In this document: positions 1 through 6,025 of the stretch, piece by piece
Layout of the letters: every line of letters starts with the position of its first letter
How positions within the stretch are numbered: the first letter of the stretch is position 1
Assembly: GCA_002352425.1 (NCBI GenBank)
Contig: DEIK01000044.1
Coordinates: forward strand, 1-25,002
DNA length: 25,002 nucleotides
Source: Rhodobacteraceae bacterium UBA2776
GTDB taxonomy: Bacteria; Pseudomonadota; Alphaproteobacteria; Rhodobacterales; Rhodobacteraceae
Direction: 5' to 3'
Notes under the pieces: generated by a model
What the model saw: the letters and a program-made list of their open reading frames with translations, nothing else
Databases searched by the model: none
Told to the model about the DNA's origin: nothing
Made by a program: the position numbers and the translations under genes

Positions 1-93
1 AAGGCGCGCTCGTTTCATGCAGACAAAACATACAAAAAACTGAAGCCGGAAATGCCCGAGCAAGGCAATGTATTGCGGCGCGAAAGAAGCTGA
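1..93 (+). CDS. possible 3' tail of an unidentified gene (partial, uncertain)
   Basis: The first plus-strand frame is open from the window edge to a TGA at 91-93, giving about 30 lysine- and arginine-rich residues (ends LRRERS). It could be the C-terminal tail of a gene cut by the window, but it is too short to identify and contains unfavoured codons (AGA, GTA). On the minus strand an ATG at 18-16 would give only six codons and has no ribosome binding site, so a divergent gene starting there is also unproven. I recognise no family. Confidence 0.2.
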   Translation, partial: KARSFHADKTYKKLKPEMPEQGNVLRRERS

Positions 94-131
94 TTGCTCC
101 CGGTGTTTGGGTCCTAGATCGCGCGCCGCAA
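73..131. repeat. 10-bp perfect inverted repeat upstream of pccB
   Basis: TTGCGGCGCG at 73-82 is matched exactly by its reverse complement CGCGCCGCAA at 122-131, with a 39-base spacer. It begins inside the possible upstream reading frame and ends about 105 bases before pccB. It could be a large terminator-like stem or a two-half-site operator. No T-run follows it, so intrinsic termination is not well supported. Confidence 0.4.
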
Positions 132-156
132 CGTGCCTCATCCTCAAAACCTCCAT

Positions 157-184
157 TTGTCCCAACCCGTCACCGTGCTATTCA
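157..184 (+). promoter_or_regulatory. candidate sigma-70 type promoter for pccB
   Basis: A TTGTCC hexamer (157-162) and a TATTCA hexamer (179-184) are separated by 16 bases. This would start transcription near 191, about 45 bases before the chosen pccB start. Both hexamers are only partial matches to the consensus, so the call is tentative. Confidence 0.3.
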
Positions 185-194
185 CGAAAGTCAT

Positions 195-207
195 GTGACG
201 TTGTCAC
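195..207. promoter_or_regulatory. candidate operator palindrome GTGAC-N3-GTCAC
   Basis: GTGACGTTGTCAC is a perfect 5-3-5 palindrome lying just downstream of the candidate pccB promoter and about 30 bases before the start codon. The position suits a repressor site or a small 5'-leader hairpin. The binding protein is unknown. Confidence 0.35.
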
Positions 208-237
208 CGGCCTTCAAGCACGGGGATGGGGCATTTC

Positions 238-1770
238 ATGAAAGATATTATTGAAGAACTGGAGCAGCGCCGCGCGGTGGCGCGTCTTGGTGGTGGGCAG
301 AAGCGCATCGACACCCAACACAAGCGCGGCAAGCTGACGGCGCGTGAGCGCATCGAATTGCTGCTCGACGAGAATTCGTTTGAAGAGTTCGACATGTATG
401 TCGAGCATCGTTGCACCGATTTCGGCATGGAAAAAACCAAAATACCCGGCGACGGTGTTGTAACCGGTTGGGGCACCATCAATGGCCGCGTCGTCTATAT
501 ATTTGCCAAGGATTTTACCGTATTTGGTGGATCGCTTTCCGCGACCCACGCGCAGAAAATCATAAAAATTCAGGATATGGCCCTGAGAAACCGCGCCCCC
601 ATAATCGGCCTTTTCGACGCTGGCGGTGCGCGTATTCAGGAAGGTGTGGCAGCACTTGGTGGATACGGTGAAGTCTTCCTTCGCAACGTACTTTCGTCAG
701 GCGTGATCCCGCAGATTTCGGTGATCATGGGACCATGTGCCGGCGGTGACGTTTATTCCCCGGCCATGACCGACTTTATTTTCATGGTCAAAGATAGCTC
801 ATACATGTTCGTCACTGGCCCGGATGTGGTGAAAACCGTCACCAACGAAGTTGTCACCGCCGAGGAGTTGGGCGGGGCAATGACCCACACCAAGAAATCC
901 AGCGTTGCTGATGGCGCGTTTGAAAACGACGTCGAGGCGATGTCCGAAGTGCGCCGTTTGGTGGATTTCCTGCCGCTGAACAACCGCTCCAAAGTACCGG
1001 TGCGGCCGTTCTTTGATGATCCGAGCCGGTTGGATGACAGTCTGGACACGTTGATACCAGACAATCCAAACGCGCCATATGATATGAAAGAGCTGATCAT
1101 CAAGTTGGCCGATGAGGGCGATTTTTACGAAATTCAGGAGGAGTACGCCAAAAACATCCTGACGGGGTTCATCCGCCTGGAAGGGGCAACTGTGGGTGTG
1201 GTGGCAAACCAACCGATGGTTTTGGCGGGGTGTCTGGATATTGACTCATCACGCAAAGCGGCGCGTTTCGTGCGGTTCTGCGATGCTTTCGAGATCCCGG
1301 TCCTGACATTGGTCGATGTGCCCGGCTTTTTGCCCGGCACCAGCCAGGAATATGGCGGCGTCATCAAACACGGCGCGAAACTGTTGTTTGCCTATGGTGA
1401 AGCGACGGTGCCAAAAGTTACACTGATCACGCGCAAAGCTTATGGCGGGGCGTATGATGTGATGGCGTCAAAACACCTGCGCGGTGACTTCAACTACGCA
1501 TGGCCCACCGCCCAAATCGCGGTGATGGGTGCCAAGGGCGCAACCGAAATCATCCACCGTGCCGATCTGGGGGATGCGGAAAAAATTGCCCAGCACACGG
1601 CCGATTACGAGGACCGTTTCGCCAACCCGTTTATTGCGGCGGAACGCGGCTTTGTTGATGAAGTGATTCAACCTTCTGTGTCGCGCAAACGTATTTGTCG
1701 TGCCTTTGCTTCGCTTCGTGGCAAGAAACTGGAAAACCCGTGGAAAAAACACGGGAACATCCCACTGTAA
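238..1770 (+). CDS. pccB: propionyl-CoA carboxylase, beta (carboxyltransferase) subunit
   Basis: PccB transfers the carboxyl group from biotin on PccA to propionyl-CoA, giving (S)-methylmalonyl-CoA in the cytoplasm. The 510-residue length is normal for the family. The N-terminal half has the GGARIQEGVAALGGYGEVF acyl-CoA binding segment. The C-terminal half has KAYGGAYDVM and the YAWPTAQIAVMGAKGATEI segment of biotin-dependent carboxyltransferases. Asp407 in GGAYDVM appears to be the position that favours propionyl- over acetyl-CoA in actinobacterial homologues. The ATG at 238 (MKDIIEELEQRRAVARLGGG) is preferred over the in-frame ATG at 226 because homologues begin MKDI and a GGGG lies six bases upstream. 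The stop overlaps the next start (TAATG), so the two are probably translated together. PccA lies about 1.9 kb downstream, separated by small genes. Confidence 0.96.
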   Translation: MKDIIEELEQRRAVARLGGGQKRIDTQHKRGKLTARERIELLLDENSFEEFDMYVEHRCTDFGMEKTKIPGDGVVTGWGTINGRVVYIFAKDFTVFGGSLSATHAQKIIKIQDMALRNRAPIIGLFDAGGARIQEGVAALGGYGEVFLRNVLSSGVIPQISVIMGPCAGGDVYSPAMTDFIFMVKDSSYMFVTGPDVVKTVTNEVVTAEELGGAMTHTKKSSVADGAFENDVEAMSEVRRLVDFLPLNNRSKVPVRPFFDDPSRLDDSLDTLIPDNPNAPYDMKELIIKLADEGDFYEIQEEYAKNILTGFIRLEGATVGVVANQPMVLAGCLDIDSSRKAARFVRFCDAFEIPVLTLVDVPGFLPGTSQEYGGVIKHGAKLLFAYGEATVPKVTLITRKAYGGAYDVMASKHLRGDFNYAWPTAQIAVMGAKGATEIIHRADLGDAEKIAQHTADYEDRFANPFIAAERGFVDEVIQPSVSRKRICRAFASLRGKKLENPWKKHGNIPL

Positions 1771-2171
1771 TGCGGCCATTTTGGACCATCCGTTTGGCGT
1801 TTCTGGCGGCCCTTTGCCCTGTTGTGGCAGGGGCCGAGCCAATCAGTGTGCCATCCGGCCAACTTGTTGAATTCCACGAGGTGATCTGGGAGGCCGAGGG
1901 GGCGGAAAACATCTATCGTTTCCGCTATGTCGCCCCAGAAATTTCGCGCGAGGCTGGGCGAATCAACTTTGAGCAAGCCGAGGTCGATATCAAGCATCTA
2001 TGCGAATCGTCGGCGCTTCCGGTGCTGATCGCTCAAAAACGGTCCGTGGATAAGATAATTATTTCGATTTCGGACCGAAAAGTGACCTTTGGCAAGCCCG
2101 CCCCCGAAGCAACCCAGTTTTTCGAGGTTTATTCCCCAGACGGGACCACCTGTAAGTGGGAGGGTTTCTGA
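1770..2171 (+). CDS. DUF6497-type exported protein
   Basis: This 133-residue protein has a signal peptide at residues 1-22 (hydrophobic LAFLAALCPVVAGA, cleavage probably after AGA). The mature domain has the pattern VPSGQLVEFHEVIW, IISISDRKVTFGKPAPEATQFFEVY and a final CKWEGF. Two mature-region cysteines, C78 and C128, could form a periplasmic disulfide. The sequence resembles the Rhodobacterales family annotated DUF6497, named from memory of its conserved pattern; function unknown. The ATG shares one base with the pccB stop, so it is translationally coupled to pccB. A longer in-frame start at 1695 would lie inside pccB and displace the signal peptide, so it was not used. Confidence 0.82.
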   Translation: MRPFWTIRLAFLAALCPVVAGAEPISVPSGQLVEFHEVIWEAEGAENIYRFRYVAPEISREAGRINFEQAEVDIKHLCESSALPVLIAQKRSVDKIIISISDRKVTFGKPAPEATQFFEVYSPDGTTCKWEGF

Positions 2172-2254
2172 GCATGTTGGGAATTCGTGTGCAAAAGACC
2201 TCACTTAGCGAAAAAGATGATGTAATCGCGTCACAAATTTGCCGATTGCGACGC

Positions 2255-2315
2255 TTGTGGTGTTCAAGCAAACATTTATACGTTACCGTCCCTCAAGGTT
2301 ACCTCCATGTAACCT
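2255..2315 (+). promoter_or_regulatory. candidate promoter with GTTACC repeats and palindrome
   Basis: TTGTGG (2255-2260) and TATACG (2277-2282) with a 16-base spacer form a weak sigma-70 type promoter ahead of the small lipoprotein gene. Just downstream are GTTACC at 2282-2287 and a 7-6-7 palindrome, AGGTTAC (2296-2302) and GTAACCT (2309-2315). Repeated half-sites next to a predicted start point suggest an operator, but no regulator is identified. Confidence 0.3.
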
Positions 2316-2385
2316 GTAACTCATCAATGGGAATGGTGTGGCCAATTGGCTGCATCGGGGCCATTGGAAACAGTAGGAGACAAGA

Positions 2386-2514
2386 ATGTCGAATTCCATC
2401 AAAGCAGTTGTGGCTCTTAGCCTTTTCGTGGTTGTCGCAGCATGTGGCCAACAAGAAGAAGTTGTTTACGTTGAAGAACCAGTTATGGTTGAGCAGCCTA
2501 CAACTAAGTACTAA
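2386..2514 (+). CDS. 42-residue predicted lipoprotein
   Basis: A short frame encodes 42 residues: a basic-hydrophobic N-terminus (MSNSIKAVVALSLFVVVAAC) ending in a lipobox-like VAAC with C20 as the predicted lipidated cysteine. A short acidic tail follows (QQEEVVYVEEPVMVEQ) and the protein ends PTTKY. AGGAG at 2375-2379 lies six bases before the ATG, a good ribosome binding site. A GC-rich hairpin follows the stop within ten bases, so this is a compact gene with its own signals. Function is unknown; the mature part is too short for an enzyme. I infer a roseobacter-type small envelope lipoprotein belonging to the pcc neighbourhood. Confidence 0.72.
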   Translation: MSNSIKAVVALSLFVVVAACGQQEEVVYVEEPVMVEQPTTKY

Positions 2515-2523
2515 AATACTTTC

Positions 2524-2547
2524 GGGGCGGGCTTTTCGGCCCGCTCC
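2524..2547 (+). terminator. GC-rich hairpin after the 42-residue lipoprotein gene
   Basis: A 9-bp stem with one G-T pair (left arm GGGGCGGGC 2524-2532, right arm GCCCGCTCC 2539-2547) closes a TTTTCG loop. It starts ten bases after the upstream stop. The following bases are C-rich rather than T-rich, so it may act as a weak terminator, an attenuator or a 3'-end stabiliser. Confidence 0.5.
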
Positions 2548-2595
2548 GTCCCCCCCCACGACAGCACATAACCTTTTGTTTTCAGGAGGGTATTC

Positions 2596-2952
2596 ATGCT
2601 GAAGCATCGTGGATTTCCAGGGCGATTGCCCGGAACCGATTTCCAATTCACAATTCGTAGACCGAACAAAAAGGGTATCACCCCTTTGACCGCGCGCGAG
2701 CGGTTTGCTGACCGGCGACCAGCAGATCGCAAGGCCGATGTCGGCTTTATGATGGCGCTTTGGTTTCAATTTGGTGATGAACCTTTTGAGCGGGGCAATC
2801 TGGACGCGGGGCGGTTGGCGTGGATGTTTGGCCGCGAAGTGATTCCTGCCGAGGACCCTTTTGATTCTGAAAGTTACGGGGCGCTGCTGCGCATCGACGA
2901 ACGTCGCGCGCGGGCGGCCTTCCCAGAAGCTTTTGAGGAGGAATCGGCGTGA
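2596..2952 (+). CDS. conserved-looking protein of unknown function (118 aa)
   Basis: This 118-residue soluble protein has no signal peptide or membrane segment. It is rich in charged residues: a basic N-terminal third (TIRRPNKKG, TARERFADRRPADRK), a central aromatic stretch (VGFMMALWFQFG) and an acidic C-terminus ending FEEESA. A near-ideal AGGAGG at 2584-2589 sits six bases before the ATG, which fixes the start and suggests efficient translation. I do not recognise a named domain. It lies between two small lipoprotein genes in the pccB-pccA interval, and codon choice matches its neighbours. The mixed-charge pattern with a WFQFG core could be a small binding or adaptor protein, but that is only inference. 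Confidence 0.72.
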   Translation: MLKHRGFPGRLPGTDFQFTIRRPNKKGITPLTARERFADRRPADRKADVGFMMALWFQFGDEPFERGNLDAGRLAWMFGREVIPAEDPFDSESYGALLRIDERRARAAFPEAFEEESA

Positions 2953-2976
2953 ATTTGCTTGTGACACCGGCAATTT

Positions 2977-2990
2977 GGCAGAATTCTGCC
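2977..2990. repeat. 14-bp perfect palindrome
   Basis: GGCAGAATTCTGCC is a perfect palindrome 24 bases after the stop of the 118-residue gene, with near-symmetrical ATTT and AAAAT flanks separated by one extra C. It could be an operator for transcription of the downstream structured region, or part of a 3' hairpin. Confidence 0.4.
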
Positions 2991-3009
2991 CAAAATGACC
3001 TAGGGTCAA

Positions 3010-3154
3010 GCTTGGGCTGTTCAGCCCGCGTCGTTTCAAACAATATCCATTGTATGGCAGATGTCCCCAGCAAGACATCTGCTTGTACTACTCAATACCG
3101 TTACCCTTCCCCTTCTAAGCGGTTCGGTGCCTTTTGGCCCGGACCGCTTTTTTT
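3010..3154 (+). ncRNA. candidate structured small RNA or structured 3' UTR ending in an intrinsic terminator
   Basis: This 331-base gene-free interval (2953-3283) contains four consecutive hairpins on the plus strand. They are GGGCTG/CAGCCC (3014-3019 and 3022-3027), ACAAT/ATTGT (3040-3044 and 3049-3053), a perfect 9-bp GCAGATGTC/GACATCTGC with an 8-base loop (3057-3082), and a strong terminator at 3118-3154. Between the third and fourth lies an unpaired pyrimidine-rich linker (3083-3117) of the kind that can pair with G-rich ribosome binding sites. The open frame crossing the interval reads straight through the terminator and is not a plausible gene. A convincing own promoter was not found, so it could instead be a processed 3' end of the upstream mRNA. 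No known RNA family was recognised. Confidence 0.4.
3118..3154 (+). terminator. strong rho-independent terminator
   Basis: A 10-bp stem with one G-T pair (AGCGGTTCGG 3118-3127, CCGGACCGCT 3139-3148) is extended by an inner GCC-TTTT-GGC hairpin with a single bulged T. It runs directly into seven Ts (3148-3154). This is a textbook intrinsic terminator that isolates the upstream genes from the next lipoprotein gene. Confidence 0.88.
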
Positions 3155-3214
3155 CGGGCGGAAAGCCCCGACATTTGAGCAAAGAATGGCCGAAAAGCCA
3201 CAGGTGAATTCAGG

Positions 3215-3246
3215 GGATTCTCATGAGAATCCAAACCTGTTATATC
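3215..3246 (+). promoter_or_regulatory. candidate promoter overlapped by an 18-bp perfect palindrome
   Basis: GGATTCTCATGAGAATCC (3215-3232) is a perfect palindrome, further bracketed by ACAGGT (3200-3205) and ACCTGT (3235-3240). TTCTCA (3218-3223) and TATATC (3241-3246), 17 bases apart, could be the -35 and -10 boxes of the lipoprotein gene at 3284. The palindrome would then cover the -35 box, as a repressor operator would. The regulator is not identifiable from sequence. Confidence 0.4.
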
Positions 3247-3283
3247 TGCCAGCAATAAAAACAATTGTTGGAGGCACAAAACA

Positions 3284-3484
3284 ATGCAGATCAAACACTT
3301 GGCCCTGGTCGCCATTCTTATCACGCCGCTTGCTGGCTGTCTGGACAACGACGTTCAGCGCGCAGGTGCAGGCGCTGTTGCAGGCGCTGTTGTCATGGAA
3401 GTCGCTGGCGGCAGCCTGCTCACTGGTGCGGTTATCGGCGCGGGCGCGGGTGCGCTGTGCGACGATCTTGGCGTATGCAACTAA
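3284..3484 (+). CDS. small glycine-rich lipoprotein (66 aa)
   Basis: This 66-residue protein has a lipoprotein signal (MQIKHLALVAILITPLAGC, lipobox LAGC, C19 predicted lipidated) followed by DNDVQ. An alanine-glycine rich stretch at about residues 27-57 (AGAGAVAGAVVMEVAGG, TGAVIGAGAGAL) resembles the glycine-zipper membrane segments of small outer-membrane lipoproteins. Two cysteines, C59 and C65, near the C-terminus could form a disulfide. GGAGG at 3270-3274 lies nine bases before the ATG. The gene has its own candidate promoter and its own terminator (3551-3584), so it looks like an independent unit between pccB and pccA. Its role is unknown; an envelope structural or stress-linked lipoprotein is likely. 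A tandem 12-bp DNA repeat encodes AGAVAGAV. Confidence 0.8.
   Translation: MQIKHLALVAILITPLAGCLDNDVQRAGAGAVAGAVVMEVAGGSLLTGAVIGAGAGALCDDLGVCN
3368..3391 (+). repeat. tandem 12-bp repeat inside the glycine-rich lipoprotein gene
   Basis: GCAGGCGCTGTT occurs twice back to back (3368-3379 and 3380-3391), in frame, encoding AGAV twice in the glycine zipper-like segment. It looks like a recent in-frame duplication that could expand or contract. Confidence 0.7.
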
Positions 3485-3550
3485 CCTAACACAGAAATTC
3501 CAGCGCGAAATTCGGACCGGGTTCCGCGCAAGACCCACCAAATCTAAAAC

Positions 3551-3584
3551 AACCACCGTAGGGCATGCCTTGCGGTGGTTTTTT
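3551..3584 (+). terminator. rho-independent terminator after the glycine-rich lipoprotein gene
   Basis: AACCACCG (3551-3558) pairs with CGGTGGTT (3573-3580), with further pairing in the GGGCATGCC region of the loop. The stem ends in six Ts (3579-3584). It separates this transcript from pccA, which starts 81 bases later. Confidence 0.85.
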
Positions 3585-3665
3585 GCGTTCAATCACAAAT
3601 TAGGTGCGAAACCTGAATTCGACCCGTGCCGTGACGGCGCTGAATACACAAGAAAGGCCTGTTAG

Positions 3666-5666
3666 ATGTTCAAAAAGATACTCATTGCCAACCGTGGCGA
3701 AATCGCCTGTCGGGTGATCAAGACTGCCCGCAAAATGGGCATTGCAACGGTCGCGATCTATTCGGATGCAGACAAAAATGCGCTGCACGTCAAAATGGCG
3801 GATGAAGCGGTTCATATTGGCCCACCACCTGCAAACCAATCCTATATTGTGATCGACAAGGTGATGGACGCGATCCGCCAAACGGGGGCAGAGGCCGTCC
3901 ATCCGGGTTACGGTTTCTTGAGTGAGAACAAACTGTTCGCTGAGGCCTTGGCACGCGAGGGTGTGGCCTTTATCGGCCCACCCGTTGGCGCGATCGAAAG
4001 CATGGGCGACAAGATTACCAGTAAGAAAATCGCCATTGAAGCGGGTGTTGCGACAGTGCCCGGCCACATGGGATTGATCGAAGACGCCGATGAGGCAGTG
4101 AAAATCAGCCGTGATATTGGCTATCCGGTGATGCTCAAGGCCTCTGCCGGTGGCGGTGGCAAAGGCATGCGGATTGCGTGGAATGATAAAGAGGCCGTTG
4201 AGGGGTTCCAAAGCTCCAAGAATGAAGCCGCAGCCAGTTTTGGCGATGACCGGATTTTCATCGAAAAATTCATCACCCAACCGCGCCATATCGAAATTCA
4301 GGTGTTGGCTGATGCGCACGGCAACGCGATTTATCTGGGCGAGCGGGAATGCTCGATCCAGCGCCGCCAGCAAAAGGTCATCGAAGAAGCGCCGAGCCCG
4401 TTTCTGGACGAAAAAACCCGCAAGAAAATGGGCAATCAGGCTGTCGATCTGGCCAAAGCCGTTGGCTATACCAGTGCGGGCACGGTCGAATTCATCGTCG
4501 ATGGTGACCGCAATTTCTATTTCCTGGAAATGAACACCCGTTTGCAGGTGGAACATCCTGTGACCGAGTTGATCACCGATGTCGATTTGGTCGAGCAAAT
4601 GATCCGCGTGGCGGATGGCGAAAAGCTGACCATGTCGCAAAAGGATGTAAAGCTGAACGGGTGGGCCGTCGAAAGCCGCCTGTACGCCGAAGACCCCTAT
4701 CGCGGCTTCCTGCCGTCTATCGGTCGTTTGACCCGCTACCGCCCGCCGGCAGAAGTGTCGGAGGCTTCGCATGTGGTGCGCAATGACACCGGCGTCTTTG
4801 AGGGCGGCGAAATCTCGATGTATTATGACCCGATGATTGCCAAACTCTGCACATGGGCGCCAACCCGCGCCAAAGCCATCGACGGGATGCGCACCGCGCT
4901 TGACAGTTTCGAGGTAGAAGGCATTGGCCATAACCTACCGTTCCTGTCCGCCGTGATGGATCATGAAAAATTCATTTCAGGCGACATGACAACAGCCTTT
5001 ATCGAAGAAGAATTCCCCGAAGGGTTCAACGGGGTTGAATTGCCTGACGACATGCTGCGTCGCGTCGCAGCAGCGGCGGCGGCGATGTACCGGATGGCCG
5101 AAATTCGGCGTACGCGTGTGTCGGGACGAATGGACAATCATGAACGTAAAGTCGGCGTTGATTGGGTGGTGAGTTTACAAGGACAATCCTTCCCTGTCGT
5201 GGTCGATGCTGATCCGATGGGGGCGACCATTTCCTTTGCGGGTGGCGGCGATTCGCGCGTGGCCTCGGATTGGGAACCGGGCCAACCACTGGCCACCCTT
5301 GATGTGGATGGCACACCGCTGATGATCAAAACCGGCAAAATTCCGGGCGGGTTCCGGATGCGCCTACGTGGCGCCGATCTGAACGTCTTTGTCCGCACCC
5401 CGCGCCAAGCAGAGTTGGCCCGTTTGATGCCCGAGAAAATGCCGCCGGATACGTCGAAATTCCTGCTTTGCCCGATGCCTGGTTTGATCGTGTCTTTGGC
5501 GGTCCAAGTTGGCGATGAAGTGCAAGAGGGCCAAACCTTATGCACTGTTGAGGCAATGAAAATGGAGAACATTCTGCGGGCGGAAAAGAAAACCGTGGTC
5601 ACAAAGATAAACGCTGCAGCGGGCGACAGTCTGGCGGTTGATGACGTGATCATGGAATTTGAATGA
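3666..5666 (+). CDS. pccA: propionyl-CoA carboxylase, alpha subunit (biotin carboxylase and biotin carrier)
   Basis: PccA carboxylates its own biotin with ATP and bicarbonate and hands the carboxyl group to PccB. The 666-residue length is normal. From the N-terminus: the biotin carboxylase domain (starts MFKKILIANRGEIACRVI), the ATP-grasp glycine loop GGGGKG at 162-167, ERECSIQRRQQKVIEEAPSP, EMNTRLQVEHPVTE, then a linking domain. The C-terminal biotinyl domain has EAMKMEN with K632 as the biotinylated lysine. The ATG follows AGAAAGG by nine bases. Two terminators lie upstream between pccB and pccA, so pccA probably has its own promoter within about 80 bases; none is clear. The stop overlaps the next ATG (ATGA). 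Confidence 0.97.
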   Translation: MFKKILIANRGEIACRVIKTARKMGIATVAIYSDADKNALHVKMADEAVHIGPPPANQSYIVIDKVMDAIRQTGAEAVHPGYGFLSENKLFAEALAREGVAFIGPPVGAIESMGDKITSKKIAIEAGVATVPGHMGLIEDADEAVKISRDIGYPVMLKASAGGGGKGMRIAWNDKEAVEGFQSSKNEAAASFGDDRIFIEKFITQPRHIEIQVLADAHGNAIYLGERECSIQRRQQKVIEEAPSPFLDEKTRKKMGNQAVDLAKAVGYTSAGTVEFIVDGDRNFYFLEMNTRLQVEHPVTELITDVDLVEQMIRVADGEKLTMSQKDVKLNGWAVESRLYAEDPYRGFLPSIGRLTRYRPPAEVSEASHVVRNDTGVFEGGEISMYYDPMIAKLCTWAPTRAKAIDGMRTALDSFEVEGIGHNLPFLSAVMDHEKFISGDMTTAFIEEEFPEGFNGVELPDDMLRRVAAAAAAMYRMAEIRRTRVSGRMDNHERKVGVDWVVSLQGQSFPVVVDADPMGATISFAGGGDSRVASDWEPGQPLATLDVDGTPLMIKTGKIPGGFRMRLRGADLNVFVRTPRQAELARLMPEKMPPDTSKFLLCPMPGLIVSLAVQVGDEVQEGQTLCTVEAMKMENILRAEKKTVVTKINAAAGDSLAVDDVIMEFE

Positions 5667-6025
5667 GCGCCCAGACCAATATAACGGACAGGCGGCCGCG
5701 CGAGGTGTTTTGGGCAATCAAAGCCCCGCGCGGCGGCCTGACGTGTATGGGTGGCAAGCCGTTTATAACAAGGCTAAAATTAGTCTCGGCCTCATGGAAA
5801 ATGTCGTTCAAATTTGTTATAAATACCGTCGCTAACCTGTTGGTCCGGGCAAAAACTGCGCTGGGATATTTGGGCTTTGAAGGTAAGAAATATTGTTTAA
5901 TATCAATACGTAAATCCCCATTCCCTACTGCGTTAGATACCCTTGTTTTCGCTCTGTTCCACTATCTGCGTACATCCACGCCAAAACACATCGTCGTTAA
6001 TCCTATGATTACGGAGTCTGCCTAA
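5663..6025 (+). CDS. uncertain 120-codon frame between pccA and the sulfotransferase-like gene
   Basis: The frame starts inside the pccA stop (ATGA) and its own stop shares a base with the next ATG (TAATG), the pattern of a coupled operon gene. Its base and codon use is unlike its neighbours: from about 5760 it is A+T richer, with many ATA, TTA and AGG codons. The translation has no recognisable complete domain. The C-terminal part (ALGYLGFEGKKYCLISIRK, then PTALDTLVFALFHYL) loosely resembles the N-terminal region of FkbM-like methyltransferases, but the catalytic part is absent, so it could be a truncated remnant. It may equally be non-coding DNA that happens to be open. Confidence 0.4.
   Translation: MSAQTNITDRRPREVFWAIKAPRGGLTCMGGKPFITRLKLVSASWKMSFKFVINTVANLLVRAKTALGYLGFEGKKYCLISIRKSPFPTALDTLVFALFHYLRTSTPKHIVVNPMITESA

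Noticed and set aside
1..18. A divergent regulator gene starting at the left edge
   Set aside because: Only six codons would be visible and the ATG has no ribosome binding site, so nothing supports it beyond the usual gene neighbourhood.
2299..3078. A 259-codon minus-strand open frame in the pccB-pccA interval
   Set aside because: It crosses a hairpin, a palindrome and two plus-strand genes with better signals, and has no recognisable domain.
2949..3665. A 238-codon plus-strand open frame across the intergenic region
   Set aside because: It reads through two strong terminators and overlaps a lipoprotein gene in another frame; no domain is visible.
3600..4931. A 443-codon minus-strand open frame opposite pccA
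   Set aside because: It lies fully antisense to a highly conserved enzyme gene, has no recognisable domain, and its openness follows from the codon bias of pccA.
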